8,977 nucleotides of DNA from Clostridiales bacterium (GTDB lineage Bacteria; Bacillota; Clostridia; Christensenellales; Aristaeellaceae): assembly GCA_004556985.1 (NCBI GenBank), contig SFFC01000091.1, positions 1-8,977 of the forward strand, in the 5' to 3' direction. The position numbers and the translations under genes were made by a program. Each line of letters begins with the position of its first letter. Within the stretch, counting starts at the first letter, position 1. Below, piece by piece: positions 1 to 6,973 of this stretch. Below the pieces are notes generated by a model. The model was given only the letters and a program-made list of their open reading frames with translations. It was not told where the DNA came from and did no database searches.

Positions 1-356
1 GCGATGCCGGCGACGATGCCGCCGGTGATGAGCGCGGCCAGCAGGCGGACGAGGTCAAGCTCCGCGCCGGGGAAGGCGCTGGCGATCCACTGGCTGGCGA
101 TGATGCCGGAGAACGCGCCGACGCTCATGAAGCCCGCATGGCCCAGGGAGAGCTCGCCGGAGATGCCGACGGTCAGATTCAGGGACACGGCCATGACAAT
201 GTAGACGCAGATGGGGACGAGCTGTCCCTTGAGCGAGCGGCTCATCTTGAAGCCCTCGATCATGCCGGAGAGCGCCAGCTCGCACAGCAGGAAGGCGACG
301 ATCACCATCAGGTAGGTGAGCGCGTTGCCGGTCAGTTTCTTGCTCAGTTTTTTCAT
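1..356 (-). CDS. livM: Branched-chain amino acid ABC transporter permease LivM, N-terminal part (cut by window edge)
   Basis: Second membrane permease of a LivHMGF-type importer, which moves branched-chain or related amino acids across the cytoplasmic membrane. The first 118 codons are in the window and the gene continues past position 1. The ATG at 356-354 follows an AGGTGAG ribosome site and lies 10 bases after the livH stop, so the two are probably translated together. The protein begins MKKLSKKL. It has a hydrophobic segment at about residues 12-33 and another at about 47-67, which leads into the family signature ISGELSLGHAGFMSVGAFSG (about 66-85). That NL..G..G..SLGHA motif is typical of LivM rather than LivH. 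Substrate specificity cannot be read from the permease. Family assignment is firm; the symbol is by family. Confidence 0.9.
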   Translation of the reverse strand, partial: MKKLSKKLTGNALTYLMVIVAFLLCELALSGMIEGFKMSRSLKGQLVPICVYIVMAVSLNLTVGISGELSLGHAGFMSVGAFSGIIASQWIASAFPGAELDLVRLLAALITGGIVAGI

Positions 357-366
357 GCCGCTCACC

Positions 367-1251
367 TCACACCTTCTCATGGACTTTCTTGCCGAGCAGA
401 CCCGTGGGCTTGACAAGAAGGACGATAATCAGCACGGCGAAGACGAGCGCGTCGCCCAGCTCCGTGGAGACGTAGGCCTTGCCGAGAATCTCGATGACAC
501 CCAGCAGGATGCCGCCGATAAGCGCGCCCGGGATGGAGCCGATGCCGCCGAAGACGGCAGCTGTGAACGCCTTGATGCCGGGCATGGAGCCAGTCGTCGG
601 CATCAGCACGGGATAGGCGGAGCAGAGCAGGACGCCCGCGATTGCCGCCAGGCCGGAGCCGATGGCGAAGGTCATGGAGATGGTCGCGTTGACGTTGATG
701 CCCATCAGCTCGGCCGCACCCCTGTCCTCGGAGACGGCGCGCATGGCCTTGCCCATCTTGGTCTTTCCGGTAAAGAGGGTCAGGGCGATCATGATGACGA
801 GATTGGCGAGTACGGTGACGACGGTCTCTCCGGTGATGCGCAGCTGGCCGTCAAAGAGCGAGAGCGTGCCGATGCTGACCACGCTGGAAAAGCTCTTGGG
901 GTTTGCGCCCCAGATGAGCAGCGCGAGGTTCTGAAGCAGGTAGCTCATGCCGATGGCGGTGATGAGCACGGCCAGAGAGGTTGCCTTACGCAGCGGCTTA
1001 TAGGCAAGGCGCTCAATCGTCATGCCCAGCAGCGTACAGACAACGACAGAGATCAGCACGGAGACCATGGGGGACATGCCCCAGTACTGGGTTGCGCTGA
1101 AGGACATGAACGCGCCGACCATGATGACATCGCCGTGGGCGAAGTTGAGCATTTTTGCGATGCCATACACCATCGAATAACCAAGCGCGATGATGGCGTA
1201 CACACTGCCCAGGCTGATGCCGTTGACCAGATATGAAAGGAACTGAATCAT
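367..1251 (-). CDS. livH: Branched-chain amino acid ABC transporter permease LivH
   Basis: First integral membrane permease of the importer, expected to pair with LivM and with LivG/LivF ATPases encoded beyond the left edge. The 294-residue length is normal for LivH. Family marks are the N-terminal hydrophobic stretch ending in KMLNFAHGDVIMVGAF (residues 33-48), the ERLAYKPLRKA segment (80-90), and the late cytoplasmic-loop motif KAFTAAVFGGIGSIPGALIGG in the last third, which contacts the ATPase in this family. Several hydrophobic helices alternate with short loops. The ATG at 1251 is preceded by purine-rich AGGCGG and, further back, AGGGAG, so the ribosome site is weaker than that of livK. 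It lies 183 bases downstream of livK, across two stem-loops. Specificity could extend beyond leucine, isoleucine and valine. Confidence 0.94.
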   Translation of the reverse strand: MIQFLSYLVNGISLGSVYAIIALGYSMVYGIAKMLNFAHGDVIMVGAFMSFSATQYWGMSPMVSVLISVVVCTLLGMTIERLAYKPLRKATSLAVLITAIGMSYLLQNLALLIWGANPKSFSSVVSIGTLSLFDGQLRITGETVVTVLANLVIMIALTLFTGKTKMGKAMRAVSEDRGAAELMGINVNATISMTFAIGSGLAAIAGVLLCSAYPVLMPTTGSMPGIKAFTAAVFGGIGSIPGALIGGILLGVIEILGKAYVSTELGDALVFAVLIIVLLVKPTGLLGKKVHEKV

Positions 1252-1310
1252 GTTCCGCCTAACTCTCCCTTCTGTAGTAGCGCGGTATTCAGGAGGATGA
1301 AAACGCGAAA

Positions 1311-1355
1311 GTAATCAACGCCACCGAAACGGAGCATTCCGGTGAGGTTGATTAC
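1311..1355 (-). promoter_or_regulatory. Imperfect stem-loop between livK and livH
   Basis: A 45-base inverted repeat. Outer arms GTAATCAAC (1311-1319) and GTTGATTAC (1347-1355) are perfect over 9 bp. A 2x2 internal loop follows, then CACCG (1322-1326) pairs with CGGTG (1340-1344). The 13-base apical part may fold further (CGGA/TCCG). In the direction of liv transcription it is followed by a T-rich stretch (TTTCGCGTTTTC). It could be a second weak terminator, a processing or decay barrier, or a DNA operator. No known regulatory RNA family is recognised. Confidence 0.6.
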
Positions 1356-1384
1356 TCTGCAAGGGTGCTGTCTCAAAATCAAAC

Positions 1385-1418
1385 GCTCCCCGGCCCAGCA
1401 CAGGCCAAGCCGGGGAGC
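1385..1418 (-). terminator. Terminator-like hairpin after livK
   Basis: Perfect 10-bp stem, arms 1385-1394 and 1409-1418 (GCTCCCCGGC / GCCGGGGAGC), with a 14-base loop. It begins 16 bases past the livK stop. On the minus strand it is followed by GTTTGATTTTG, a broken T-tract. This fits a leaky intrinsic terminator between a binding-protein gene and its permease genes, which would lower livHM expression relative to livK. The interrupted T-run is why partial rather than full termination is inferred. Confidence 0.7.
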
Positions 1419-1434
1419 ATGCGGGATTGAAGGA

Positions 1435-2556
1435 TTACTTCACGCCAACGTAGACGCCGTCGGTGATGACCACGGCGGTCGGGGTCTTGTCGACCTCGCC
1501 GGAGGCATCCCAACGCATGGTGCCGGTCAGGCCGGTGATCTCGATGGTCGGGAAGACGGAGATCAGCATTTCGCAGGCATCCTCAGCGGAGGTATCGGCG
1601 GTGATGCCGGCAGCCTCGATGGCAGCAGCCAGAGCGTAGATGCCGTCATAGGCGTCCGCGGCGAACTGGTTCGGAATGTCACCGTGGGCGGCGGTGTAGG
1701 TGGCGACGAAGTTCTTCGTCAGCTCATCCTCGGCATCGGCGGAGAACGGGGTCAGCAGCATGACGCCCTCAGCCAGGCTCTTGTCAAAGCCCTCCAGGCC
1801 CAGGATGCCATCCATGCCGTCGACGCCGAAGAAGACCGGCGCATAGTCAACAGCCTTGGCCTGCTGCAAAATCATGGAAGCCGGCGTGTAGTAGATCGGC
1901 AGGAACACGAGCTCGGCGCCCGCATCCTTCATCTTGGAGATCTGCACGGAGAAATCGGCGTTGGTGTCGTCGGAGAACGCGGCCTCGGCGACGATCTCAA
2001 GGCCCAGCTCGGCAGCCTTGGTCTTGAAGGACTGGTAGATGCCCATGGAGTAGTCCTGCGCGTTGTTGTAGATCACGCCGACCTTGGTCGCCAGACCCTT
2101 GTCGACGATGTACTGCGCGGAGGCCAGGCCCTGAGCGGAGTCCTTGAAGCAGACGCGGAACATGTTGTCCTTGCCCTGGGTAATGGAGTCGGCGGAGCCA
2201 GAGGGAGTGAGCATGAACACGCGCTCCTCGTAGGCAACGTCGGAAACCGCAGCGCAGGAACCGGAGGTGACGGTGGAGAGCATGATGGTCACGCCGTCGT
2301 CGAGCAGCTTGTTGTAGGCATTGACGCCCAGCTCGCCATCGCCCTGGTCATCCTCGGCGAGCACTTCGAGCTGAACGCCGCCCTTGGCGGAAATCTCCTC
2401 GGCGGCAATCTTGGCGCCGTACTCAACGGCCAGACCGTACTGCGCGTAGGGACCGGTCAGCGGGCCGATGACGCCGATCTTGATGGCGTCGGCCGCCGCG
2501 AAGGACGCGGTCATCACGAGGACGAGCGCCAGAGCGGCCACGAGAATCTTCTTCAT
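1435..2556 (-). CDS. livK: Branched-chain amino acid ABC transporter substrate-binding protein LivK-like
   Basis: Extracytoplasmic receptor that delivers ligand to LivHM. It has 373 residues, normal for this periplasmic binding protein type I (Leu/Ile/Val) family. Residues 1-24 form a signal peptide: MKK, then a hydrophobic core, then an Ala-rich end (SFAAADA) suited to signal peptidase I. The mature protein opens with IKIGVIGPLTGPYAQYG (25-41), the typical first strand and ligand loop. TSGSCAAVSD (98-107) sits at the usual binding-loop position, and ITGLTGTMRWD near the C-terminus is also typical. The start is secure: AGGAGGA at 2570-2564 lies 7 bases before the ATG. Oddly, no lipobox cysteine is present; the first Cys is at residue 101, whereas Gram-positive binding proteins are normally lipoproteins. 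Ligand identity is inferred from family only. Confidence 0.93.
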   Translation of the reverse strand: MKKILVAALALVLVMTASFAAADAIKIGVIGPLTGPYAQYGLAVEYGAKIAAEEISAKGGVQLEVLAEDDQGDGELGVNAYNKLLDDGVTIMLSTVTSGSCAAVSDVAYEERVFMLTPSGSADSITQGKDNMFRVCFKDSAQGLASAQYIVDKGLATKVGVIYNNAQDYSMGIYQSFKTKAAELGLEIVAEAAFSDDTNADFSVQISKMKDAGAELVFLPIYYTPASMILQQAKAVDYAPVFFGVDGMDGILGLEGFDKSLAEGVMLLTPFSADAEDELTKNFVATYTAAHGDIPNQFAADAYDGIYALAAAIEAAGITADTSAEDACEMLISVFPTIEITGLTGTMRWDASGEVDKTPTAVVITDGVYVGVK

Positions 2557-2577
2557 GGCAAATTCCTCCTGTAATCC

Positions 2578-2593
2578 GGGCTGAAAGCAGCCC
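2578..2593 (-). promoter_or_regulatory. livK leader hairpin, proximal to the ribosome site
   Basis: Perfect 6-bp stem GGGCTG / CAGCCC with a 4-base loop, ending 7 bases upstream of the AGGAGGA ribosome site of livK. Together with the hairpin at 2607-2636 it makes most of the predicted leader structured. It does not cover the ribosome site. Confidence 0.55.
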
Positions 2594-2606
2594 CGAAAAT
2601 GGTTTG

Positions 2607-2636
2607 TCAGCGCCGAAGCATGTGGCCCGGCGCTGA
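2607..2636 (-). promoter_or_regulatory. livK 5'-end leader hairpin
   Basis: Perfect 8-bp stem, arms TCAGCGCC and GGCGCTGA (2607-2614 and 2629-2636), with a 14-base loop. It starts within about 2 bases of the transcription start predicted from the -10 box at 2645-2650. A stem at the extreme 5' end commonly protects messages from 5'-end-dependent RNases. The role here is inferred. Confidence 0.6.
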
Positions 2637-2644
2637 TGGGGATT

Positions 2645-2673
2645 ATTATACATCATTTTCCTTGTGGATACAA
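2645..2673 (-). promoter_or_regulatory. livK promoter
   Basis: On the minus strand there is a consensus -10 TATAAT at 2650-2645, preceded by TG. A partial -35, TTGTAT, lies at 2673-2668 with a 17-base spacer. Transcription should start near 2638, giving a leader of about 80 bases. The -35 lies inside the dyad at 2660-2675, which points to regulation by a bound protein. Confidence 0.75.
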
Positions 2674-2675
2674 GG
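2660..2675. promoter_or_regulatory. Candidate operator dyad over the livK -35 box
   Basis: Perfect inverted repeat CCTTGT-GGAT-ACAAGG, with 6-base arms and a 4-base centre. It covers the predicted livK -35 element, so an occupied site would block RNA polymerase. No known regulator consensus is claimed. The short arms mean chance is not excluded. Confidence 0.45.
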
Positions 2676-2703
2676 GATTTGCTTTCAGTTTATTTCAAGC
2701 AAT

Positions 2704-2722
2704 AAGTGATTTTTTTTCACTT
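2704..2722. promoter_or_regulatory. T7-centred dyad between the two divergent promoters
   Basis: AAGTGA (2704-2709) and TCACTT (2717-2722) are perfect inverted arms around seven T residues, in an AT-rich island. The dyad lies about 65-85 bases upstream of each predicted start, so one bound protein could affect livK and eamA together. The T-run may also bend the DNA. The spacing (GTGA-N7-TCAC) is one base off the classic CRP/FNR arrangement. Confidence 0.35.
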
Positions 2723-2758
2723 TATGAATCGCAAAAACAAGAATGCTGCATTTTGCTC

Positions 2759-2787
2759 TGTACAATGGGCGCTTTTCCTTCTATAAT
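2759..2787 (+). promoter_or_regulatory. eamA promoter
   Basis: Consensus -10 TATAAT at 2782-2787, 17 bases after a 4-of-6 match -35, TGTACA (2759-2764). The predicted start is near 2794, leaving a leader of about 57 bases before the ATG at 2851. Confidence 0.7.
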
Positions 2788-2803
2788 GGACGGAGACGAA
2801 GGA

Positions 2804-2825
2804 TGCCCTGCCGTACGGGAGGGCA
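2804..2825 (+). promoter_or_regulatory. eamA leader hairpin
   Basis: TGCCCT (2804-2809) pairs with AGGGCA (2820-2825). After a G-G mismatch, CC (2811-2812) pairs with GG (2817-2818) around a GTAC loop. The hairpin lies early in the predicted leader and ends 7 bases before the AGGAGAGG ribosome site. There is no T-run, so it is not a terminator. It may stabilise the 5' end or modulate ribosome access. Confidence 0.45.
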
Positions 2826-2850
2826 CGGACACAGGAGAGGACGGTTGGCG

Positions 2851-3717
2851 ATGAATAAACGGTATCTGATTCCCCTTTTCGGCACCTTTCTGCTCTGGGG
2901 CAGCCTGTATATCGTGTCTAAGATTGCACTGAAGAGCATTCCGCCGGTCACACTGCTGGCCATGCGGTATCTGGTCTCGATTCCGGCGCTGTTTGTGATT
3001 TTAAAGCTGCGCCACGCGATGAAGCCGGTGGCCAGCGGGGACAGGAAGACGATCTTTCTGATCGGCTTTGTCGGATATTTTGCCAGCTTCTGCTTTCAGA
3101 TGCTGGGCATCAACCGGCTGACGGGCTCGGTGTCCTCGCTGCTGGGGGCGATGAACCCCATTTTTATCCCCATTCTCGCGGCGGTGTTCCTGGGCGAGAA
3201 GCTCACGGCGGCCAAGGTGGGGTGTGTGGCGGTGTCGATGGCGGGCGTCGTGCTGATTGTCGGCATCGGGGGCACGGTCGATCCGCTGGGCGCCGTGCTG
3301 ATGCTCCTGAGCGTCTTCCTCTGGTCGAGCGCTTCGATCATCATCCGCCGCGTCAGCGGGCGCTACGATCCCATGCAGATTGCGATGCTGGCGATGCTCG
3401 CGGCGCTCCCGTTTACGGGCGCATGGGCGCTGGCGGAGCTGCGCACGGCGAGCTGCGCGCTGACGGCGCAAAGCCTGCTGGCCGTGCTTTACATGGGCCT
3501 GATGGGCACCGCCGCTGCGCACACGCTTTGGAACACGAGCCTCTCGCTGATGGACGCGAGCTTCTGCTCGATGTTCTATCCGATGCAGCCGCTCGTCTCC
3601 TCGATCCTCGGCGTGCTGATCCTGGGCGAAACAATCACGCCGAATTTCGTCATCGGCGGCTTGATCATCTGCATCGGCATCGTACTGGCTGTGCTCAGCG
3701 GAAGGAAGAAGGCCTGA
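2851..3717 (+). CDS. EamA/DMT-family transporter (ten-helix metabolite exporter)
   Basis: Predicted inner-membrane transporter of the drug/metabolite superfamily, whose characterised members often export amino acids or other small metabolites. The 288 residues contain two EamA repeats, about 5-138 and 147-284, each expected to have five helices. The repeats end in paired signatures, NPIFIPILAAVFLGEKLT (102-119) and YPMQPLVSSILGVLILGE (243-260). The C-terminus is a short basic tail, GRKKA. The ATG at 2851 is chosen because AGGAGAGG (2833-2840) precedes it and because an in-frame start at 2743 would lie upstream of the eamA -10 box. It is divergent from livK, so export of a related amino acid is conceivable, but only position supports that. 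Substrate is unknown. No clear terminator of its own follows. Confidence 0.9.
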   Translation: MNKRYLIPLFGTFLLWGSLYIVSKIALKSIPPVTLLAMRYLVSIPALFVILKLRHAMKPVASGDRKTIFLIGFVGYFASFCFQMLGINRLTGSVSSLLGAMNPIFIPILAAVFLGEKLTAAKVGCVAVSMAGVVLIVGIGGTVDPLGAVLMLLSVFLWSSASIIIRRVSGRYDPMQIAMLAMLAALPFTGAWALAELRTASCALTAQSLLAVLYMGLMGTAAAHTLWNTSLSLMDASFCSMFYPMQPLVSSILGVLILGETITPNFVIGGLIICIGIVLAVLSGRKKA

Positions 3718-3747
3718 TGGCGGCGGAGTACGGCAAATGCCGGATAG

Positions 3748-3782
3748 AAAAAAGCGCCTCTCTCCCAAAAGGAGGGAAGCGC
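3748..3782 (-). terminator. Intrinsic terminator of the phosphoesterase gene
   Basis: On the minus strand, arms 3782-3771 and 3765-3754 form a 12-position stem (one mismatch, one G-U) around a 5-base loop. Six T residues follow directly (the A-run 3748-3753 on the plus strand). It lies about 40 bases past the phosphoesterase stop. On the plus strand the hairpin lacks a downstream T-run, so it should not stop eamA efficiently. Confidence 0.88.
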
Positions 3783-3822
3783 AGCCTGTCGACAGAAGGG
3801 CTTTCGCCGGAGAGGGAGAGCA

Positions 3823-4944
3823 TTACAGCGCGGACGGCGTCAGAGAGAGCAGCGTGATCGTCGGCGGATTGAAGAGCCGGAAGAAGAAGGAAGGATAGTG
3901 TACGTCCTCGCTGCCCAGCCCAGGGCTGGCATAGACCCAGGTGCGATCCACGCGCCGCAGGCCGGAGATGGCGTCGGCGCCGGGAAAGAGGCCGTAGCGC
4001 GGCAGGCTCTGGGAGGGGACGAACACGGGACCGATTACCGGCAGGCGGATCAGTCCGCCCAGATCATGGCCGCAGAGCACGAGGCCGACCTGACCGGAGG
4101 GCGTACCGCTGCTGCGGAAGATTTCCTCGTCGGAGGGCGGCACATGTGTCACCGCGATGACGGCGTCACTGTCGCGCATGGCGGCGCGCGCGGCGCGCGT
4201 CTGCTCGAGCCAGCCCAGGTTGTAGGCGGCGAGCTCGATCTCGTTTTCGTCGCCGCCGGCCTGTGCGCTCAGGTAGCGCAGCTCAAACTGGCCCTGCATG
4301 GCGTCGATATCGAGGCTAAGCTGGCTGCTGGTGGTTAGCCAGAGCGTCTGTCCCTCCCGCTCGATGCCCACGGGCGCGCTGAGCAGCTGCGCGCCGCGCT
4401 GGCGTGCGCCCAGTACCCAGGGGGCGAAGGGACTGCCGCCGGGCGCATAATCCATCGAGACGGGCTCGGGATCGTCGTCCCCGGCGATGAAGTAGATAGG
4501 CGCGTCCGGGTTGAGCCCGCGAAGCAGCTCGATGAGCGCATACAGCGGCTGCGCGTTGCCCCGGGAGGAGACCATGTCGCCCGTCATCACGACGGCGTCA
4601 AAGGAAGAATTGCCCAGCGCGAAGCGCACGAGCTGCTGGTCGCTGCCAAAGAGCGCGCCCTTCAAATCGGAGATATGCAGGATCGTGTAGCCCTCAAACG
4701 CCTCCGTCAGCCCGCGGATGGGCGCGCTGACGCGAGAAACGCAGACAAACTGGTTGATCACGAAGTTGGGCACGAGGATCAGCAGCAGTGCAAGGACGAT
4801 CAGCAGAAGAATGCGCCTCCCCGGGCGGCTTCTGCGGCGCGGCTCAAAGAAGCGATGATCCGGAGCGGAGGCCGTGAAATGCGCCGTATGCTCGGAGGAA
4901 AATGCGTCGTAGCCGCTGCGGCTCTTGGAGGGGCGTCTGTTCAT
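3823..4944 (-). CDS. Membrane-anchored calcineurin-like metallophosphoesterase with degenerate metal site
   Basis: 373 residues: a basic cytoplasmic N-terminus (1-43), one membrane helix (about 44-63) and an extracytoplasmic calcineurin-like phosphoesterase domain similar to the YkuE/YaeI group (about 80-360). The order of motifs is recognisable: ISDLKG (91-96), GDMVSS (122-127), AGDDDP (154-159), VTHVPP (265-270), CGHDLGG (291-297), and a C-terminal YASPGLGS...FRLFNPP typical of the family. Several metal ligands differ from the usual set. The DxH histidine is Lys95, the GNH Asn/His are Asp156 and Asp157, and the second His of GHxH is Leu295. Asp93, Asp123, His267 and His293 remain. Activity is therefore doubtful or altered. 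The ATG at 4944 has GAGGA 7 bases upstream; an in-frame ATG at 5001 would sit at the predicted transcription start and is rejected. Substrate unknown. Confidence 0.85.
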   Translation of the reverse strand: MNRRPSKSRSGYDAFSSEHTAHFTASAPDHRFFEPRRRSRPGRRILLLIVLALLLILVPNFVINQFVCVSRVSAPIRGLTEAFEGYTILHISDLKGALFGSDQQLVRFALGNSSFDAVVMTGDMVSSRGNAQPLYALIELLRGLNPDAPIYFIAGDDDPEPVSMDYAPGGSPFAPWVLGARQRGAQLLSAPVGIEREGQTLWLTTSSQLSLDIDAMQGQFELRYLSAQAGGDENEIELAAYNLGWLEQTRAARAAMRDSDAVIAVTHVPPSDEEIFRSSGTPSGQVGLVLCGHDLGGLIRLPVIGPVFVPSQSLPRYGLFPGADAISGLRRVDRTWVYASPGLGSEDVHYPSFFFRLFNPPTITLLSLTPSAL

Positions 4945-4976
4945 GGGGCAATCCTCATTCCTGCGTGGGTTGAAAG

Positions 4977-4991
4977 CCGGCCTCGGGCCGG
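4977..4991 (-). promoter_or_regulatory. Phosphoesterase leader hairpin
   Basis: Perfect 6-bp GC stem CCGGCC / GGCCGG with a 3-base loop, about 10 bases into the predicted phosphoesterase leader. It has no T-run. It is probably a 5'-end structure, or chance in GC-rich DNA. Confidence 0.35.
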
Positions 4992-5006
4992 AGGGACACA
5001 AGAAAA

Positions 5007-5035
5007 AGTATAGCCCATCAGGGCGCGGACATCAA
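5007..5035 (-). promoter_or_regulatory. Phosphoesterase gene promoter
   Basis: On the minus strand, -35 TTGATG (5035-5030), a 17-base spacer and -10 TATACT (5012-5007). The predicted start is near 5000, about 56 bases before the ATG at 4944. The radA gene diverges from this 176-base gap, but no convincing plus-strand promoter for radA could be picked out in it. Confidence 0.65.
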
Positions 5036-5120
5036 GGGACTTCCGCGAAAGAAATCGCACATTTGGATAGATCAGGGAAAGACGCGGGTCAATGGGAGCG
5101 GACGACTCCGGGAGGAAAGC

Positions 5121-6494
<1,374 letters not shown>

Positions 6495-6531
6495 GCGGGA
6501 GGAAACACTAGCTTTTTTGCGCGCAATCCTG

Positions 6532-6537
6532 TATAAT
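6532..6537 (+). promoter_or_regulatory. darA promoter -10 box
   Basis: Consensus TATAAT directly preceded by TG, 38 bases after the radA stop. The region at the correct -35 distance (6509-6514, TAGCTT) is a poor match, so the promoter rests on the -10 element. The start would be near 6544, and the leader to darA about 94 bases. Confidence 0.55.
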
Positions 6538-6551
6538 AGAAGCAGACCTAA

Positions 6552-6570
6552 CTGTGCCGGGAGGGCACAG
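6552..6570 (+). promoter_or_regulatory. darA leader hairpin
   Basis: Perfect 7-bp stem CTGTGCC / GGCACAG (6552-6558, 6564-6570) with loop GGGAG, close to the predicted 5' end of the darA message. The loop resembles a ribosome site, but the nearby in-frame GTG (6554) lies within the stem itself. The rest of the leader is very GC-rich, with several weak pairing options, and no known riboswitch is recognised. Confidence 0.5.
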
Positions 6571-6637
6571 CGGTACTTCCACGGCGCGTCTCCCGCCAGG
6601 GCGGACGGCGGCCGGATTGAATGGAGGAAATAGATCG

Positions 6638-6970
6638 ATGAAGCTGATTGTGGCGATTGTGCAGGACGAGGACGCGGGTCGTCTGGTTTCCGCACTGATG
6701 GATAAGGGTTTTGGCGTGACGAAGCTGGCGACAACCGGCGGCTTCCTTCGCGCGGGCAACACGACGCTGATCAGCGGCGTGGAGGACGACAGGCTCGACG
6801 AGGCGCTGGCGATCATCGAAAAGATTTGCAAGAGCCGGGAGCAGATTACGGCGTCGACGACCCCGATGAGCGGCGGCGCGGGCGGCGTCTATGTGCCGTA
6901 TCCGATCCGCGTGACGGTGGGCGGCGCGACGGTCTTCGTGCTGGAGGTCAGCCAGTTCCTGAAGGTGTAA
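6638..6970 (+). CDS. darA: Cyclic di-AMP receptor, PII-like (DarA/PstA/YaaQ)
   Basis: Small cytoplasmic PII-like protein that binds the second messenger c-di-AMP as a trimer; its downstream targets are poorly defined. The 110 residues match the family length. The protein follows B. subtilis DarA closely from memory: MKLIVAIVQDEDAGRL at the start, KLATTGGFLRAGNTT (29-43), GVED (47-50), YVPYP (85-89) and VGGATVFVLEVSQF (94-107). Thr28 and Asn41, among the residues described as contacting ligand, are kept. Position 26, Arg in B. subtilis DarA as recalled, is Gly here. GGAGGA at 6623-6628 is 9 bases before the ATG. An in-frame GTG at 6554 would add a Gly/Pro/Arg-rich extension not seen in the family. 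holB follows after 3 bases. Confidence 0.95.
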   Translation: MKLIVAIVQDEDAGRLVSALMDKGFGVTKLATTGGFLRAGNTTLISGVEDDRLDEALAIIEKICKSREQITASTTPMSGGAGGVYVPYPIRVTVGGATVFVLEVSQFLKV

Positions 6971-6973
6971 GGC

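Noticed and set aside
316..1236. 306-codon open frame on the plus strand opposite livH
   Set aside because: Antisense shadow of LivH, Asp/Gly/His-rich, with no recognisable feature.
1255..1310. Possible T-box element before livH, suggested by ACCGCG on the minus strand
   Set aside because: The GGGTGG half of the T-box core is missing and no specifier stem or terminator/antiterminator pair is recognisable. The livK leader, about 80 bases, is too short for a T-box.
1342..2574. Long open frame (410 codons) on the plus strand opposite livK
   Set aside because: It lies antisense to a clear LivK protein. Its composition (Gly, His, Asp and Val rich, no domain) is that of a GC-rich shadow frame.
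2704..2722. CRP/FNR-type binding site
   Set aside because: The GTGA and TCAC arms are 7 bases apart rather than 6 and the outer bases do not match. Kept only as an unnamed dyad.
2743..2850. N-terminal extension of the eamA product starting at 2743
   Set aside because: The eamA -10 box (2782-2787) lies inside it. The extension is Arg-rich and not membrane-like, and AGGAGAGG marks the ATG at 2851.
6495..6520. Run of six T after radA as a terminator
   Set aside because: No stable GC hairpin precedes the T-run; only a three-base AGC/GCT pairing is possible.
6554..6637. GTG start at 6554 for a longer DarA
   Set aside because: It would add a Gly/Pro/Arg-rich stretch absent from the family and starts inside a perfect hairpin. 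The ATG at 6638 has a good ribosome site.
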